Source: Chitinispirillaceae bacterium
GTDB lineage: Bacteria > Fibrobacterota > Chitinivibrionia > Chitinivibrionales > Chitinispirillaceae
Assembly (NCBI GenBank): GCA_016926315.1
Contig: JAFGOU010000583.1
Span: 1 to 8,283 of the forward strand
DNA: 8,283 nt
Direction of reading: 5' to 3'
Shown here in pieces: positions 1 through 6,979 of the stretch. A program made the translations under genes and the position numbers. The notes beneath the pieces were generated by a model. That model was not told the DNA's origin. It saw only the letters and a program-made list of their open reading frames with translations, and ran no database searches. The first letter of the stretch is position 1. Every line of letters starts with the position of its first letter.

Positions 1-509
1 ACGGGCTGTTTGAGGTCGCCCGGTACTGGGAGAGCGTGGTGCTTATGAACGACTGGCAGAAACGACGCTTTGTCAACAAGATGATCGCTGCCATGTTCAA
101 TACGGTCGCCGGAAAAAAAATCGCCGTATTCGGATTTGCGTTCAAGGCCGATACCGGCGACACGCGGGAATCTCCGGCGATCGACGTGGTCAGGCAGCTC
201 CTGGAGGAGCGCGCGCTGGTGGCGGTCACCGATCCCGCAGCGCTTGAAAACGCCAGGCGCGATCTCGGGGAAGCGCTTTCCGGCGTTGAATTGACGGGCG
301 ACCCGTACGCGGCAGCACAGGGAGCCCATGCCATTGCCGTCTGCACCGAATGGGACCGGTACCGGAAGCTCGATTATAAAAAAATCTTCGACAGCATGGA
401 AAAACCGGCCTTTATTTTTGACGGCAGGAACATTCTCGATCATGGCTCGCTCTATGACATCGGGTTTAATGTGTTCCCGGTAGGCAAGCCGATGATGAAG
501 CATTTTTAA
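1..509 (+). CDS. ugd: UDP-glucose 6-dehydrogenase, C-terminal part (5' end outside window)
   Basis: The enzyme oxidises UDP-glucose to UDP-glucuronate with two NAD+ in the cytoplasm, supplying precursors for capsule, exopolysaccharide or LPS sugars. The frame is open from the window edge (first full codon at base 3), giving 168 visible residues; the family is usually 430-490 residues, so the Rossmann domain and the catalytic-Cys motif lie upstream. Visible in order: the end of the central dimerisation helix (GLFEVARYWESV, then MNDWQKRRF), the C-terminal domain opening KKIAVFGFAFKADTGDTRES, then CTEWD, LDYKKI and KPAFIFDGRN. The match to DTGDTRES, CTEWD and KPAFIFDGR is closest to the animal-type subfamily rather than the short E. 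coli Ugd type; this rests on remembered sequences, not an alignment. A GTG at 36 is in frame but internal to the fold, so it is not the true start. The gene converges with the HD-GYP gene, 61 bases away, and no strong terminator is visible between them. Confidence 0.95.
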   Translation, partial: GLFEVARYWESVVLMNDWQKRRFVNKMIAAMFNTVAGKKIAVFGFAFKADTGDTRESPAIDVVRQLLEERALVAVTDPAALENARRDLGEALSGVELTGDPYAAAQGAHAIAVCTEWDRYRKLDYKKIFDSMEKPAFIFDGRNILDHGSLYDIGFNVFPVGKPMMKHF

Positions 510-570
510 ATCGGCGTCGGCCTTGGTATCGTGATGCCGGGACCGCTTTTCACCGCAATCCGCGTTGTTT

Positions 571-1986
571 TCAAAATCCCTGCGTCCAGGTAATTCCGCG
601 AAAGTTGTTCGGGTGGGCCTTGACTACGGAAACAGAGAGGTTCACGGAAAGGTCTTCCTCGGAGATCTTTGAACCGGAGAGTTCGTTTCCGTCAGAATCG
701 AAAAGCACGCTGACCACCGGTTTTGAAGGGGAGGTGGGATTGGTCCTGATCACCTTTCCGATGCAACGGTTGCTCAGTTCGACAATGCTTCCGATAGGAA
801 ACAGCGACATGAACTGGACGAACGAACGAACCAGTTCTCCGGAAAGCAGCCCCTGTTTCGATGCCTTGATGACCAGTTCCAGCGCTTTGTAGGGAATGTA
901 GGCGTCGCGGTAGGGACGAGGCGATGAAAACGCTTCATACATGTCGGCGATCCCGCATATTTTTGCATAATTATGGATAAGCCTGCTGCTGCGCTGTTTT
1001 GGATACCCTTTTCCGTTTTCTCGTTCGTGGCACTGGTAGGCCATATAGGGAACCCATTCGGGCAGGCGGTCGACTTTTTCCAGAAGGTGAAGCCCGAGAA
1101 TGGGATGCTTCATTATTTCGTACCATTCGTCTTTTTCCAATTTTCCTTTTTTAAGGTAGATTTCCTGTGGCACCAGGAGCATGCCGGAGTCATGGAGCAG
1201 CGCACCGATGCCGATTTCGAGCGCCTGGTGCTGGTTGAAACCGAATGCGGTCGCGGTGCAGAGTGAGTAGACGGCGACATTGAGCGAGTGATTATAAATA
1301 TGTTCTTCGCTTTTCTGCTGCATGGAAACGATATTGATCAGATAGCTCATGTCGGTCATGAAGATGCGCATGATCTGTTCGACCACCCCCCTTGGGGCAA
1401 GGTAGTCGATCCGCTTTCCATCGGCAAGCTGATCAAGAATGACTTTCGTTTTTCCAATCGCCTGGAGGTACACACTCATGACCATTTTACGGTATTCGTC
1501 AGTTCGTTCGCATGTGGCGATCTGGCGTATTTTTTCCTTTAACGGGATGCCGACCGGACGGTCCACGCAGTGGCCTTCCTGCAGGCGATTATCGAGGTCA
1601 ACTGTTTTTCTGCTCGCTATGAGCTGATTCAGGCCCTCTTCGCCGGATTTGATATTTTTAAATTCAGGCTGCGAGAGCGCTTTTGGGGCGTAGGGAGCGA
1701 CTTTTAATGAAGCATCCGGAATGGATGGCGTGGGCTTGACCGCAGGCTCATCAAGGGGAAGGTCCGACAGCATTTTATTGAAGTCGGTAGTGAGTATCGC
1801 CTGTATCTCTTGTTCTTCGTCGTTTTCCCTGACATACAGGGTAAAGATATTCCGCCGCATGAGCAGATCGATGTGACGGTTCGTAAGCAGAACGCCTTTG
1901 GCAAGGAGCAGATCGCCGTTTTCGGTCAGGTATTCGTGCGCAGTAACCTGACCAGCGGTCAGGGTGGATAGTTCGATGTTTTTCAC
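571..1986 (-). CDS. HD-GYP domain protein, probable cyclic-di-GMP phosphodiesterase with altered metal site
   Basis: HD-GYP proteins hydrolyse cyclic-di-GMP in the cytoplasm and so switch cells towards motility. From the GTG at 1986 the product has 471 residues: residues 1-55 form a small N-terminal module (AHEYLTENGDLLLAKG, then HIDLLMRRNI); 56-150 a low-complexity linker; 150-225 a helical stretch; 225-390 the HD-GYP domain; 395-460 a C-terminal beta segment starting FPIGSIVELS that is common in HD-GYP proteins. Seen in the domain: H233 in HSLNVA, H265-D266 in LLHDSGM, H294 in MKHP, HERENGKGYP at 320-329, and D348. Two positions differ from the canonical form: HDxGK has Met269 for Lys, and HHE reads Cys319-His-Glu. 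Activity is therefore inferred, not certain. The frame stays open to an ATG at 2169 (532 residues), but the extra 61 residues look unlike any domain and the conserved module starts right at the GTG, so I prefer 1986. Its upstream neighbour, the fapA-like gene, carries the same N-terminal module. Confidence 0.9.
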   Translation of the reverse strand: MKNIELSTLTAGQVTAHEYLTENGDLLLAKGVLLTNRHIDLLMRRNIFTLYVRENDEEQEIQAILTTDFNKMLSDLPLDEPAVKPTPSIPDASLKVAPYAPKALSQPEFKNIKSGEEGLNQLIASRKTVDLDNRLQEGHCVDRPVGIPLKEKIRQIATCERTDEYRKMVMSVYLQAIGKTKVILDQLADGKRIDYLAPRGVVEQIMRIFMTDMSYLINIVSMQQKSEEHIYNHSLNVAVYSLCTATAFGFNQHQALEIGIGALLHDSGMLLVPQEIYLKKGKLEKDEWYEIMKHPILGLHLLEKVDRLPEWVPYMAYQCHERENGKGYPKQRSSRLIHNYAKICGIADMYEAFSSPRPYRDAYIPYKALELVIKASKQGLLSGELVRSFVQFMSLFPIGSIVELSNRCIGKVIRTNPTSPSKPVVSVLFDSDGNELSGSKISEEDLSVNLSVSVVKAHPNNFRGITWTQGF

Positions 1987-2044
1987 GTTCGTTTTCCAGC
2001 CGGTGAACAAAGGTGTCGGGGGCCTTAGGGAATCGTTAAAAAAT

Positions 2045-2050
2045 ATTATA
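2045..2050 (-). promoter_or_regulatory. possible -10 box for the HD-GYP gene
   Basis: A perfect TATAAT reads on the minus strand, followed by an AT-rich run (ATTTTTTAACG). It would place transcription start near 2038, about 50 bases before the preferred GTG at 1986. No good -35 hexamer lies 16-18 bases upstream (TGGCCG at best), so this is only suggestive. A GG/GC sigma-54 arrangement was looked for and its spacing is off by one. Confidence 0.3.
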
Positions 2051-2183
2051 CCGTCTTTCAATAAAATCGGCCAGTGTTTCATTTGAGAAAAACGATTTGG
2101 CGGGGAGTGCTGGAAATGCCTGGTTGACGCAAATTTCAGGGACCGATTCGGACCCGTTGACTCATGCACCTTTTGGTGTGCAG

Positions 2184-2222
2184 AAAAAAAAGCCGGACTT
2201 CCCCGCTGTTCCCGTTAGGGAA
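2184..2222 (-). terminator. weak candidate terminator after the fapA-like gene
   Basis: Just past the fapA-like stop, the minus strand has a perfect 5-bp hairpin (TTCCC, loop TAAC, GGGAA, at 2222-2209), then a G/C-rich 17 bases, then a run of eight T (2191-2184). The T run and hairpin suggest intrinsic termination, but the hairpin is not directly next to the T run, so read-through into the HD-GYP gene remains possible. Confidence 0.25.
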
Positions 2223-2235
2223 TTTCAGGTTCTCC

Positions 2236-4506
2236 TTACCCGATATGTATTTCCTGGCGGATAAGGCGTACGGTTTTGGGGCCGATGATCTCTTCCTTTA
2301 CCACAAACCGACGGTCGCCTATTTTGAACATCGTCCCGGACAGCGCAGCGTGTTCTATCTTGATCATGGCATTTTCAAGCTCCGCCATTTTGACCTGGAT
2401 GTTTTTTTTTCGTTCATCAAGAATGCGCAATTGCTCTTCTATCTTGGCCATGGCGAGCTTCAGTTTGCTGAAAAGGAACTCCTCCTGGGAAGAAAAACGC
2501 TTTTTTGTCGTTGCCAGCTGCTGGTATCTTTTAATGGTATCGATGACCTTTCGGGATTTCTGGGTGATTTCCGCCACCTGCTCTTCGTTTTTCCGCAGCT
2601 CCTCCACGAGAGTATAATCAAGCCCGACTTCGAGGCTGGTCCGTACGCCGCCCTGGTTGCCGACGGAATAGACCGAGATCAACTCCCGTGCGATCAGGGT
2701 GCCGCCGGCAACCGAAGTGGGCTTACCGTGCACGACGATTGATTGTCGCGCAAAAATGGAACTGTTGACCGCCTCTTTCGCGATGGTGACGTTTTTATGG
2801 CTGCGAACGGTCTGGTTAAGGATAAAGCCGATATTGACATCGCCCTTTGCCTCGATGGTACCCTTGCCCTGGCCGACAAATCCGTATTTGCAGAGAAGAT
2901 TGCCGCCAATCGAAAGGTTGCAGTCTTCAATGATGCCGGAAACCTGGAGATCGCCGCCGCATTCAACGGCAAATCCGGCCTTGATATCGCCATTGATGAT
3001 GACCGACTTCTGGTAGTTGATGTTTCCCGTTGAAAAATCGACGTCACCCTGAATCACGTACCCTTCGCATATTTCAATATACGAACCGGTAAAACGGACA
3101 AGCCCGTCGACCGAAGCGACCAGGAGGTCATCGTTTGTAGGGTGCGGCTCTGTATTGGGCCCTATCGGAAGCATGGCAGCCGATCCTTCTTTGCACGGAA
3201 TGGTCTCGCCGCGGAGATTTTTTCCCGGGAGCCCTTTTGTCGGCGGCGTGAGGCGAGCGAGTTCCTGTCCCTTGGAGACCGAGTTGACGATGGAAACGTT
3301 TTTGAAGTCAACGCTGCCGTCGGGATTCACTTTTGGAGTAAGAGAGGTGCTCGTGTTGAAAAGAAAATCGATTTTGCCGTTTTCGCCGTTCTGCGGAGGC
3401 TGCCCTCTGGCCACAGTGTAAGGTTCCCCTGGAAACCGTTCTTCCTTAAAACCACTGACCAGGTCCGCGATCGCCTTATCGTCAATGCCCCAGAGCACCC
3501 GGTTATTACTCAGGAGCGAGCGGATCTCCTTTTCCTGGGGCATGCCCCCCCCCGGCGCAGGAGGGTGGATGACAAGGTGCGCCGCCATCTGGTCGGCATC
3601 GACCGTCACCTCGATGGAGCCGTTCATGTCGAGAGGAAACAGGCCGATGGTGTCATTCATGTAAAAGAGAATGCCGCTGTTGTCGGCGATGATTTTCGTC
3701 CGGTCGCTTGAGAAGACGAGCCCCCCGCCCAGGGTGATTTTTGAAGATTTCATCTGGTCGGTAACAAGCGGTTCCCCCCTTACATTCGATCCCGGAAGCG
3801 GGGGAGTATCGAACAGTTTTTCCGCAACAATGGCTCCGGCGGAGACGCAGTGGATGTTCCCCAGTTTTTCGGTCACCTCCCAGTAAAATTTTGATTGCCG
3901 AATGGTCTCTGCATCCGAGGCGCTGCTGATATGGTGTGACTTGATCTGGAAAATGCCTTCTTTACCGGGTTCGGGAGGAGACCCTTTGGCAACCCCCTCG
4001 AATTCGTAATGGCGCTTGTTGGCCTTCCATCGTTGAACAATGTCGGGAAACATGTCGGTTACAATACCGAAAAAAATGCCTGCCTTGTTAAGCGCCTCCA
4101 GAAGCTTGTTATTATCGATCTCCTCCGATACCGGACCGTCCGGGTCCATGACCAAACGGGCAGACATGACGTCAGGGCTGATGGTTACCGAATACCGTGG
4201 CGGTTTTGCGGCTTCGGCGGATTTTTCTGCAGGAGACGGTCTCGTTTGCGCCGACAAGGGAGAAGGTGCGTGCGGTACCGGGGATGAGGCCGATGTCGTA
4301 TTAGTATCCGGCGGCCTCTTTTGCGGAATGGCAGGGGTGACAGCCGGATCGATGACATTGATACGGCTCACCCCGGACCGTATAAGCAGGTCAATGGTGT
4401 CGGCCGAGAGCTGGCGTCCGTTCTGAACCAGCCCGGCTCCTTTGGGGAGTTGCAGGTCCTCGGCGAGCGTCATCCCCGGTCGGGCTTCCCGTATTCCGAT
4501 ATACAC
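2236..4506 (-). CDS. fapA: FapA/DUF342 family protein with a doubled N-terminal domain and extra sensor-like module
   Basis: FapA-type proteins are large soluble polymerising proteins linked in some bacteria to polar flagellum function; the biochemical role is poorly defined. The start is GTG at 4506, with AAGGA eight bases upstream on the minus strand. The 756 residues show: 1-54, a module like that of the neighbouring HD-GYP protein (ARPGMTLAEDL, then DTIDLLIRSGV); 55-104, a Pro/Ser/Ala-rich linker; 105-290 and 297-480, two copies of the FapA N-terminal domain (VTISPDVMSARLVMDP against VTVDADQMAAHLVIHP; TPPLPGSNVRGE against TKGLPGKNLRGE); 480-615, Gly-rich repeats typical of the FapA beta-helix (VIQGDVDFSTGNI, VIINGDIKAG, LSIGGNL, IEAKGDVNIG); 630-720, a charged coiled coil; then a short C-terminal tail. 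There is no signal peptide or membrane segment. The family usually runs 450-700 residues, so this one is long because of the added module and duplication. Gene name is by family only. Confidence 0.88.
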   Translation of the reverse strand: MYIGIREARPGMTLAEDLQLPKGAGLVQNGRQLSADTIDLLIRSGVSRINVIDPAVTPAIPQKRPPDTNTTSASSPVPHAPSPLSAQTRPSPAEKSAEAAKPPRYSVTISPDVMSARLVMDPDGPVSEEIDNNKLLEALNKAGIFFGIVTDMFPDIVQRWKANKRHYEFEGVAKGSPPEPGKEGIFQIKSHHISSASDAETIRQSKFYWEVTEKLGNIHCVSAGAIVAEKLFDTPPLPGSNVRGEPLVTDQMKSSKITLGGGLVFSSDRTKIIADNSGILFYMNDTIGLFPLDMNGSIEVTVDADQMAAHLVIHPPAPGGGMPQEKEIRSLLSNNRVLWGIDDKAIADLVSGFKEERFPGEPYTVARGQPPQNGENGKIDFLFNTSTSLTPKVNPDGSVDFKNVSIVNSVSKGQELARLTPPTKGLPGKNLRGETIPCKEGSAAMLPIGPNTEPHPTNDDLLVASVDGLVRFTGSYIEICEGYVIQGDVDFSTGNINYQKSVIINGDIKAGFAVECGGDLQVSGIIEDCNLSIGGNLLCKYGFVGQGKGTIEAKGDVNIGFILNQTVRSHKNVTIAKEAVNSSIFARQSIVVHGKPTSVAGGTLIARELISVYSVGNQGGVRTSLEVGLDYTLVEELRKNEEQVAEITQKSRKVIDTIKRYQQLATTKKRFSSQEEFLFSKLKLAMAKIEEQLRILDERKKNIQVKMAELENAMIKIEHAALSGTMFKIGDRRFVVKEEIIGPKTVRLIRQEIHIG

Positions 4507-4541
4507 TTGATCTATCCTTGAAAAAGACTCTGTTTTTCATG

Positions 4542-4572
4542 CCGGTGATAAAAATGCTGGATTTATCGCCGG
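4542..4572. repeat. 11-base inverted repeat in the fapA-like leader
   Basis: Arms at 4542-4552 (CCGGTGATAAA) and 4562-4572 (TTTATCGCCGG) match at 10 of 11 positions around a 9-base spacer. It lies between the predicted fapA transcription start (near 4577) and the GTG at 4506, so it is either an operator for a dimeric regulator or a leader hairpin. In plus-strand RNA the single mismatch would be a G-U pair; in minus-strand RNA it is C against A. Confidence 0.5.
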
Positions 4573-4583
4573 GACGGCTGTAA

Positions 4584-4612
4584 ATTATCGTGTTGCCGGA
4601 TCGCTCTTTCAA
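4584..4612 (-). promoter_or_regulatory. sigma-70-type promoter for the fapA-like gene
   Basis: On the minus strand TTGAAA (4612-4607) and GATAAT (4589-4584) are separated by exactly 17 bases, each one mismatch from consensus. Predicted start is near 4577, giving a leader of about 70 bases before the GTG at 4506. The position, upstream of a gene with a good ribosome site and in a divergent gap, supports it. Confidence 0.6.
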
Positions 4613-4659
4613 CAGGATGCCGGAGTTTCACAATTCAATGTATTATCTCAATTTATACC

Positions 4660-6897
4660 ATGACTGGCATTATGGGTCAAGATAATTCAGGCACTGCGGG
4701 ACAATATGACCGGATTGCGGCGGTCGCGTTTCCCATCGCGCTGTCAGGACTTTATGATTACCGGATTCCTCCATCACTTGAACGAAGGGTGGTTCCAGGA
4801 ATGCCCGTCCTGGTCGATTTACGCGGCAGAACGATCTGGGGCGTGGCGGTCCGTTTGAAAAACAGTTCTTCTCACGCGGCACTCAAGGAGATAGTGGGCG
4901 TCCGATCAGAGCACTGGACCGATGCGAACAAATCGCTCATCCGGCTGTATGAATGGCTTGCGGAATACTATCAGTGCGATCTCGGTCGTGTTTTCAGGCC
5001 GCTCTGCGCCAAGGGGATTTCCCGGAGCAGGGAGCTGACCGTAACCGTCTACGAGGCGGTTTCTGAACCTCGTACGGCCGATACGTTGACAGCGACACAG
5101 GAAGCCGCCTGGTGCCGGATGAAGAATGACGGCGGCGTTCTGAGCGCCACGGAATGGCTCGCTCGGCAATCGGTCAAGCCGCACATGATTCGCGCCTTGC
5201 ATAAAAAAGGATACCTGCTCCGGGAACGGAAGGCGGTGGTACGCAAGGCATATGAACTGGGATTTGAGGCGCCGCGCGAACGGATCGAATTGACTGCTGA
5301 CCAGCGCCGGGCCGTTGATGCGGTAACGGCACGGTTTGACGCGCCCGACCGGCCGTTTCTGCTGCACGGCATTACCGGAAGCGGCAAGACCCACGTGTAT
5401 ACCGAACTCGCCGCGAAAATGCTCGCTGCCGGTAAAACCGTTATCATTCTGGTTCCTGAAATTTCCCTCACCCCGCAAACCATCAGGCGTTTTCGATCGG
5501 CCGTTGGCGATCTGGTGGCCGTGATCCACAGCCACATGTCCGACGGAGAGCGCCGTGATGCCCTTCAGGAACTTGTCACCGGGGCCAAACGTCTCGTGAT
5601 CGGGGTGCGAAGCGCCATTCTTGCTCCCATGGACAAGGTCGGTCTCATTATCGTGGACGAAGAACACGACTCCAGTTATAAGCAGACCGACACCGATCCC
5701 CGCTACCATGCCCGGGATGTTGCGATCATGCGCGGCCATTTCCAGAAGGCGATCGTGCTTCTCGGAAGCGCCACACCGAGCCTGGAAAGTTTTCATAACG
5801 CCCGGCAGGGGAAATACCATCTGCTTACCCTTACCGCACGGTTCGGACCGGCATGCCTTCCAACGGTACAGATTGCAGACATGAACGAAGAACGCCGATC
5901 GAACAACTGGACCATTCTCTCTCGACCGCTTGAGGAAAATATTAAAAAAGCTCTGGCGGCAGGCCGGCAGATCATTCTTCTGCTCAACCGTCGCGGTTAT
6001 TCCGTCACGCTGCTGTGCAAGGAGTGCGGGTATTCACACCAGTGCCCGAACTGTTCGGTAACGCTGCGCTACCACTTGAATGATGCGACCTTGAAATGCC
6101 ATCTGTGCGGACACGACCAGGCCGCGCCCGATACCTGTCCGGTTTGCCGCGGTGATCAGATGAAATACCAGGGCACCGGCATCCAGAAAGCTGAGGAGCA
6201 TATTCGCCGTCTGTTCCCGCATGCTCGTATTCTGCGTATGGACCACGATACGACCCGGCGGAAAGGCGCCCATCATGATCTGCTCGACGCATTTGCCCAA
6301 AGAGAAGCGGACATTCTTCTGGGTACGCAAATGGTTGCCAAGGGGCTGAATTTCCCCGGGGTCTCCCTCGTGGGAGTACTGCAGGCCGATACCGGCCTGC
6401 TGTTCCCTGATTTCCGCGCCTCGGAACGGACGTTTCAACTGCTGGCGCAGGTCGCCGGTCGGGCAGGCCGCAGCGACAACGCAGGCGAGGTGGTCATTCA
6501 GACCTGTTATCCCGACGACCCGGCGATCCGCTTTGCCGCCCGCCATGATTATGAGGGTTTTTCCCGGGAGGAGATGAACCACCGACGCTCCCTGTGCTAT
6601 CCGCCGTTTGCGCGTCTTGCCCGCATCATCGTGGAAGGGCCGCATGAGGTTATGGCACGCAGGGAGATGGAACGCCTCGCGGATACGATACGGAATGAAT
6701 CGTCTGATATTATCGTCCTCGGGCCCGCTCCGGCGTCTCTCTACCGGGTGAATACCATTTTCCGGCATTCGCTGCTGCTTAAATCATCATCTTCAAAACG
6801 TCTTGGAATGCTTCTTTCGCGCGTGCGGGAACGGGAAAAAAAACTTCCCGAGAAAACAAGGCTTATCATCGACGTCGATCCGGTACAGATGCTGTAG
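4660..6897 (+). CDS. priA: PriA, primosomal replication-restart helicase
   Basis: PriA recognises stalled or collapsed forks, unwinds the lagging-strand end and starts reloading of the replicative helicase. The 745 residues match the usual 730-ish length. Seen in order: the N-terminal 3'-DNA-binding domain (about 16-120, with LYDYRIPPSLE and GMPVLVDLRGR); a winged-helix region (about 140-200); helicase lobe 1 with Walker A GITGSGKT (237-244) and DEEH (333-336); GSATPSLES (369-377); a zinc-binding insert with eight cysteines at 453, 456, 462, 465, 480, 483, 493 and 496; lobe 2 with GTQMVAKGLNFPGV (555-568) and QVAGRAGR (597-604); and a C-terminal domain. All catalytic and zinc residues are intact. 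The start is uncertain: neither ATG 4660 nor the in-frame ATG 4672 has a ribosome site, and about 15 residues precede the usual family start. A TATTAT at 4641-4646 would put the mRNA start close to the ATG. It is transcribed divergently from the fapA-like gene. Confidence 0.97.
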   Translation: MTGIMGQDNSGTAGQYDRIAAVAFPIALSGLYDYRIPPSLERRVVPGMPVLVDLRGRTIWGVAVRLKNSSSHAALKEIVGVRSEHWTDANKSLIRLYEWLAEYYQCDLGRVFRPLCAKGISRSRELTVTVYEAVSEPRTADTLTATQEAAWCRMKNDGGVLSATEWLARQSVKPHMIRALHKKGYLLRERKAVVRKAYELGFEAPRERIELTADQRRAVDAVTARFDAPDRPFLLHGITGSGKTHVYTELAAKMLAAGKTVIILVPEISLTPQTIRRFRSAVGDLVAVIHSHMSDGERRDALQELVTGAKRLVIGVRSAILAPMDKVGLIIVDEEHDSSYKQTDTDPRYHARDVAIMRGHFQKAIVLLGSATPSLESFHNARQGKYHLLTLTARFGPACLPTVQIADMNEERRSNNWTILSRPLEENIKKALAAGRQIILLLNRRGYSVTLLCKECGYSHQCPNCSVTLRYHLNDATLKCHLCGHDQAAPDTCPVCRGDQMKYQGTGIQKAEEHIRRLFPHARILRMDHDTTRRKGAHHDLLDAFAQREADILLGTQMVAKGLNFPGVSLVGVLQADTGLLFPDFRASERTFQLLAQVAGRAGRSDNAGEVVIQTCYPDDPAIRFAARHDYEGFSREEMNHRRSLCYPPFARLARIIVEGPHEVMARREMERLADTIRNESSDIIVLGPAPASLYRVNTIFRHSLLLKSSSSKRLGMLLSRVREREKKLPEKTRLIIDVDPVQML

Positions 6898-6907
6898 TTT
6901 CCTTGGA

Positions 6908-6935
6908 AACGCCATCGACACGATCGACCGGCGTT
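6908..6935 (+). repeat. hairpin after priA, possible terminator or operator before larC
   Basis: AACGCC (6908-6913) and GGCGTT (6930-6935) form a perfect 6-bp stem; inside it ATCG-ACA-CGAT can form a second short stem. It begins ten bases after the priA stop and is followed six bases later by a short T run (TTTTT at 6942-6946), so it could end priA transcription weakly. It also overlaps the candidate larC promoter, so an operator role is equally possible. Confidence 0.4.
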
Positions 6936-6943
6936 AGTATATT
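6915..6943 (+). promoter_or_regulatory. larC: candidate larC promoter
   Basis: TCGACA (6915-6920) and TATATT (6938-6943) are 17 bases apart, each with five of six consensus bases. Transcription would start near 6950, about 30 bases before the larC ATG. The -35 lies inside the hairpin at 6908-6935. Chance occurrence in an AT-rich gap is possible. Confidence 0.4.
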
Positions 6944-6968
6944 TTTATCCTGACAGGTAACCTATACC

Positions 6969-6975
6969 AGGAAGG
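6969..6975 (+). promoter_or_regulatory. larC: larC ribosome binding site
   Basis: AGGAAGG ends four bases before the ATG at 6980, with its AGGA core seven bases away. It is a strong site compared with the missing one before priA, and it fixes the larC start. Confidence 0.7.
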
Positions 6976-6979
6976 CTCC

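Larger units (their letters stand above)
1987..2235 (-). other. gap between the fapA-like and HD-GYP genes; leader or N-terminal extension
   Basis: This 249-base stretch separates two same-strand genes. A frame from an ATG at 2169 runs through it into the HD-GYP gene; an AAAGGTG sequence 3-4 bases before that ATG could be a cramped ribosome site. The translated extension has no recognisable domain, includes short His/Pro-rich runs, and covers an AT-rich patch with a TATAAT hexamer. I therefore read most of it as an untranslated leader, though a longer protein cannot be excluded. Nothing else is visible in it apart from the features listed separately. Confidence 0.5.

Noticed and set aside
510..570. 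Possible terminator between the dehydrogenase and HD-GYP genes (GTCGGC against GCCGGGAC, then CGCTTTT)
   Set aside because: The stem needs a two-base bulge and a 14-base loop and the T run is only four long, so it is not better than chance.
2068..2086. Sigma-54-like element (TGGC then TTG) upstream of the HD-GYP gene
   Set aside because: The spacing between the GG and the downstream element is off by one and the GC of the -12 element is missing.
2401..2410. Run of eight or more T within the fapA-like coding region, a possible slippage site
   Set aside because: The frame continues cleanly on both sides with consistent coiled-coil sequence (Lys-Lys codons), so there is no sign of a frameshift or recoding.
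2164..2742. 192-residue plus-strand open frame over the 3' end of the fapA-like gene
   Set aside because: Mirror of the coiled-coil codons; low-complexity Phe/Leu content, no ribosome site, no known motif.
3142..3711. 189-residue plus-strand open frame within the fapA-like gene
   Set aside because: Arg-rich antisense translation of the duplicated domain; no domain and no upstream signal.
4391..4612. 73-residue minus-strand frame overlapping the fapA-like start and its promoter
   Set aside because: It begins in the -35 hexamer of the predicted promoter, and the fapA-like frame has the ribosome site and conserved N-terminal module.
4906..5820. 304-residue open frame on the minus strand inside priA
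   Set aside because: It lies wholly antisense to a fully conserved PriA helicase core, shows no recognisable domain, and is explained by the codon pattern of a GC-rich gene on the other strand.
6034..6768. 244-residue open frame on the minus strand inside priA
   Set aside because: Antisense to the PriA zinc insert and lobe 2, His/Arg-rich random-looking composition, no family resemblance.
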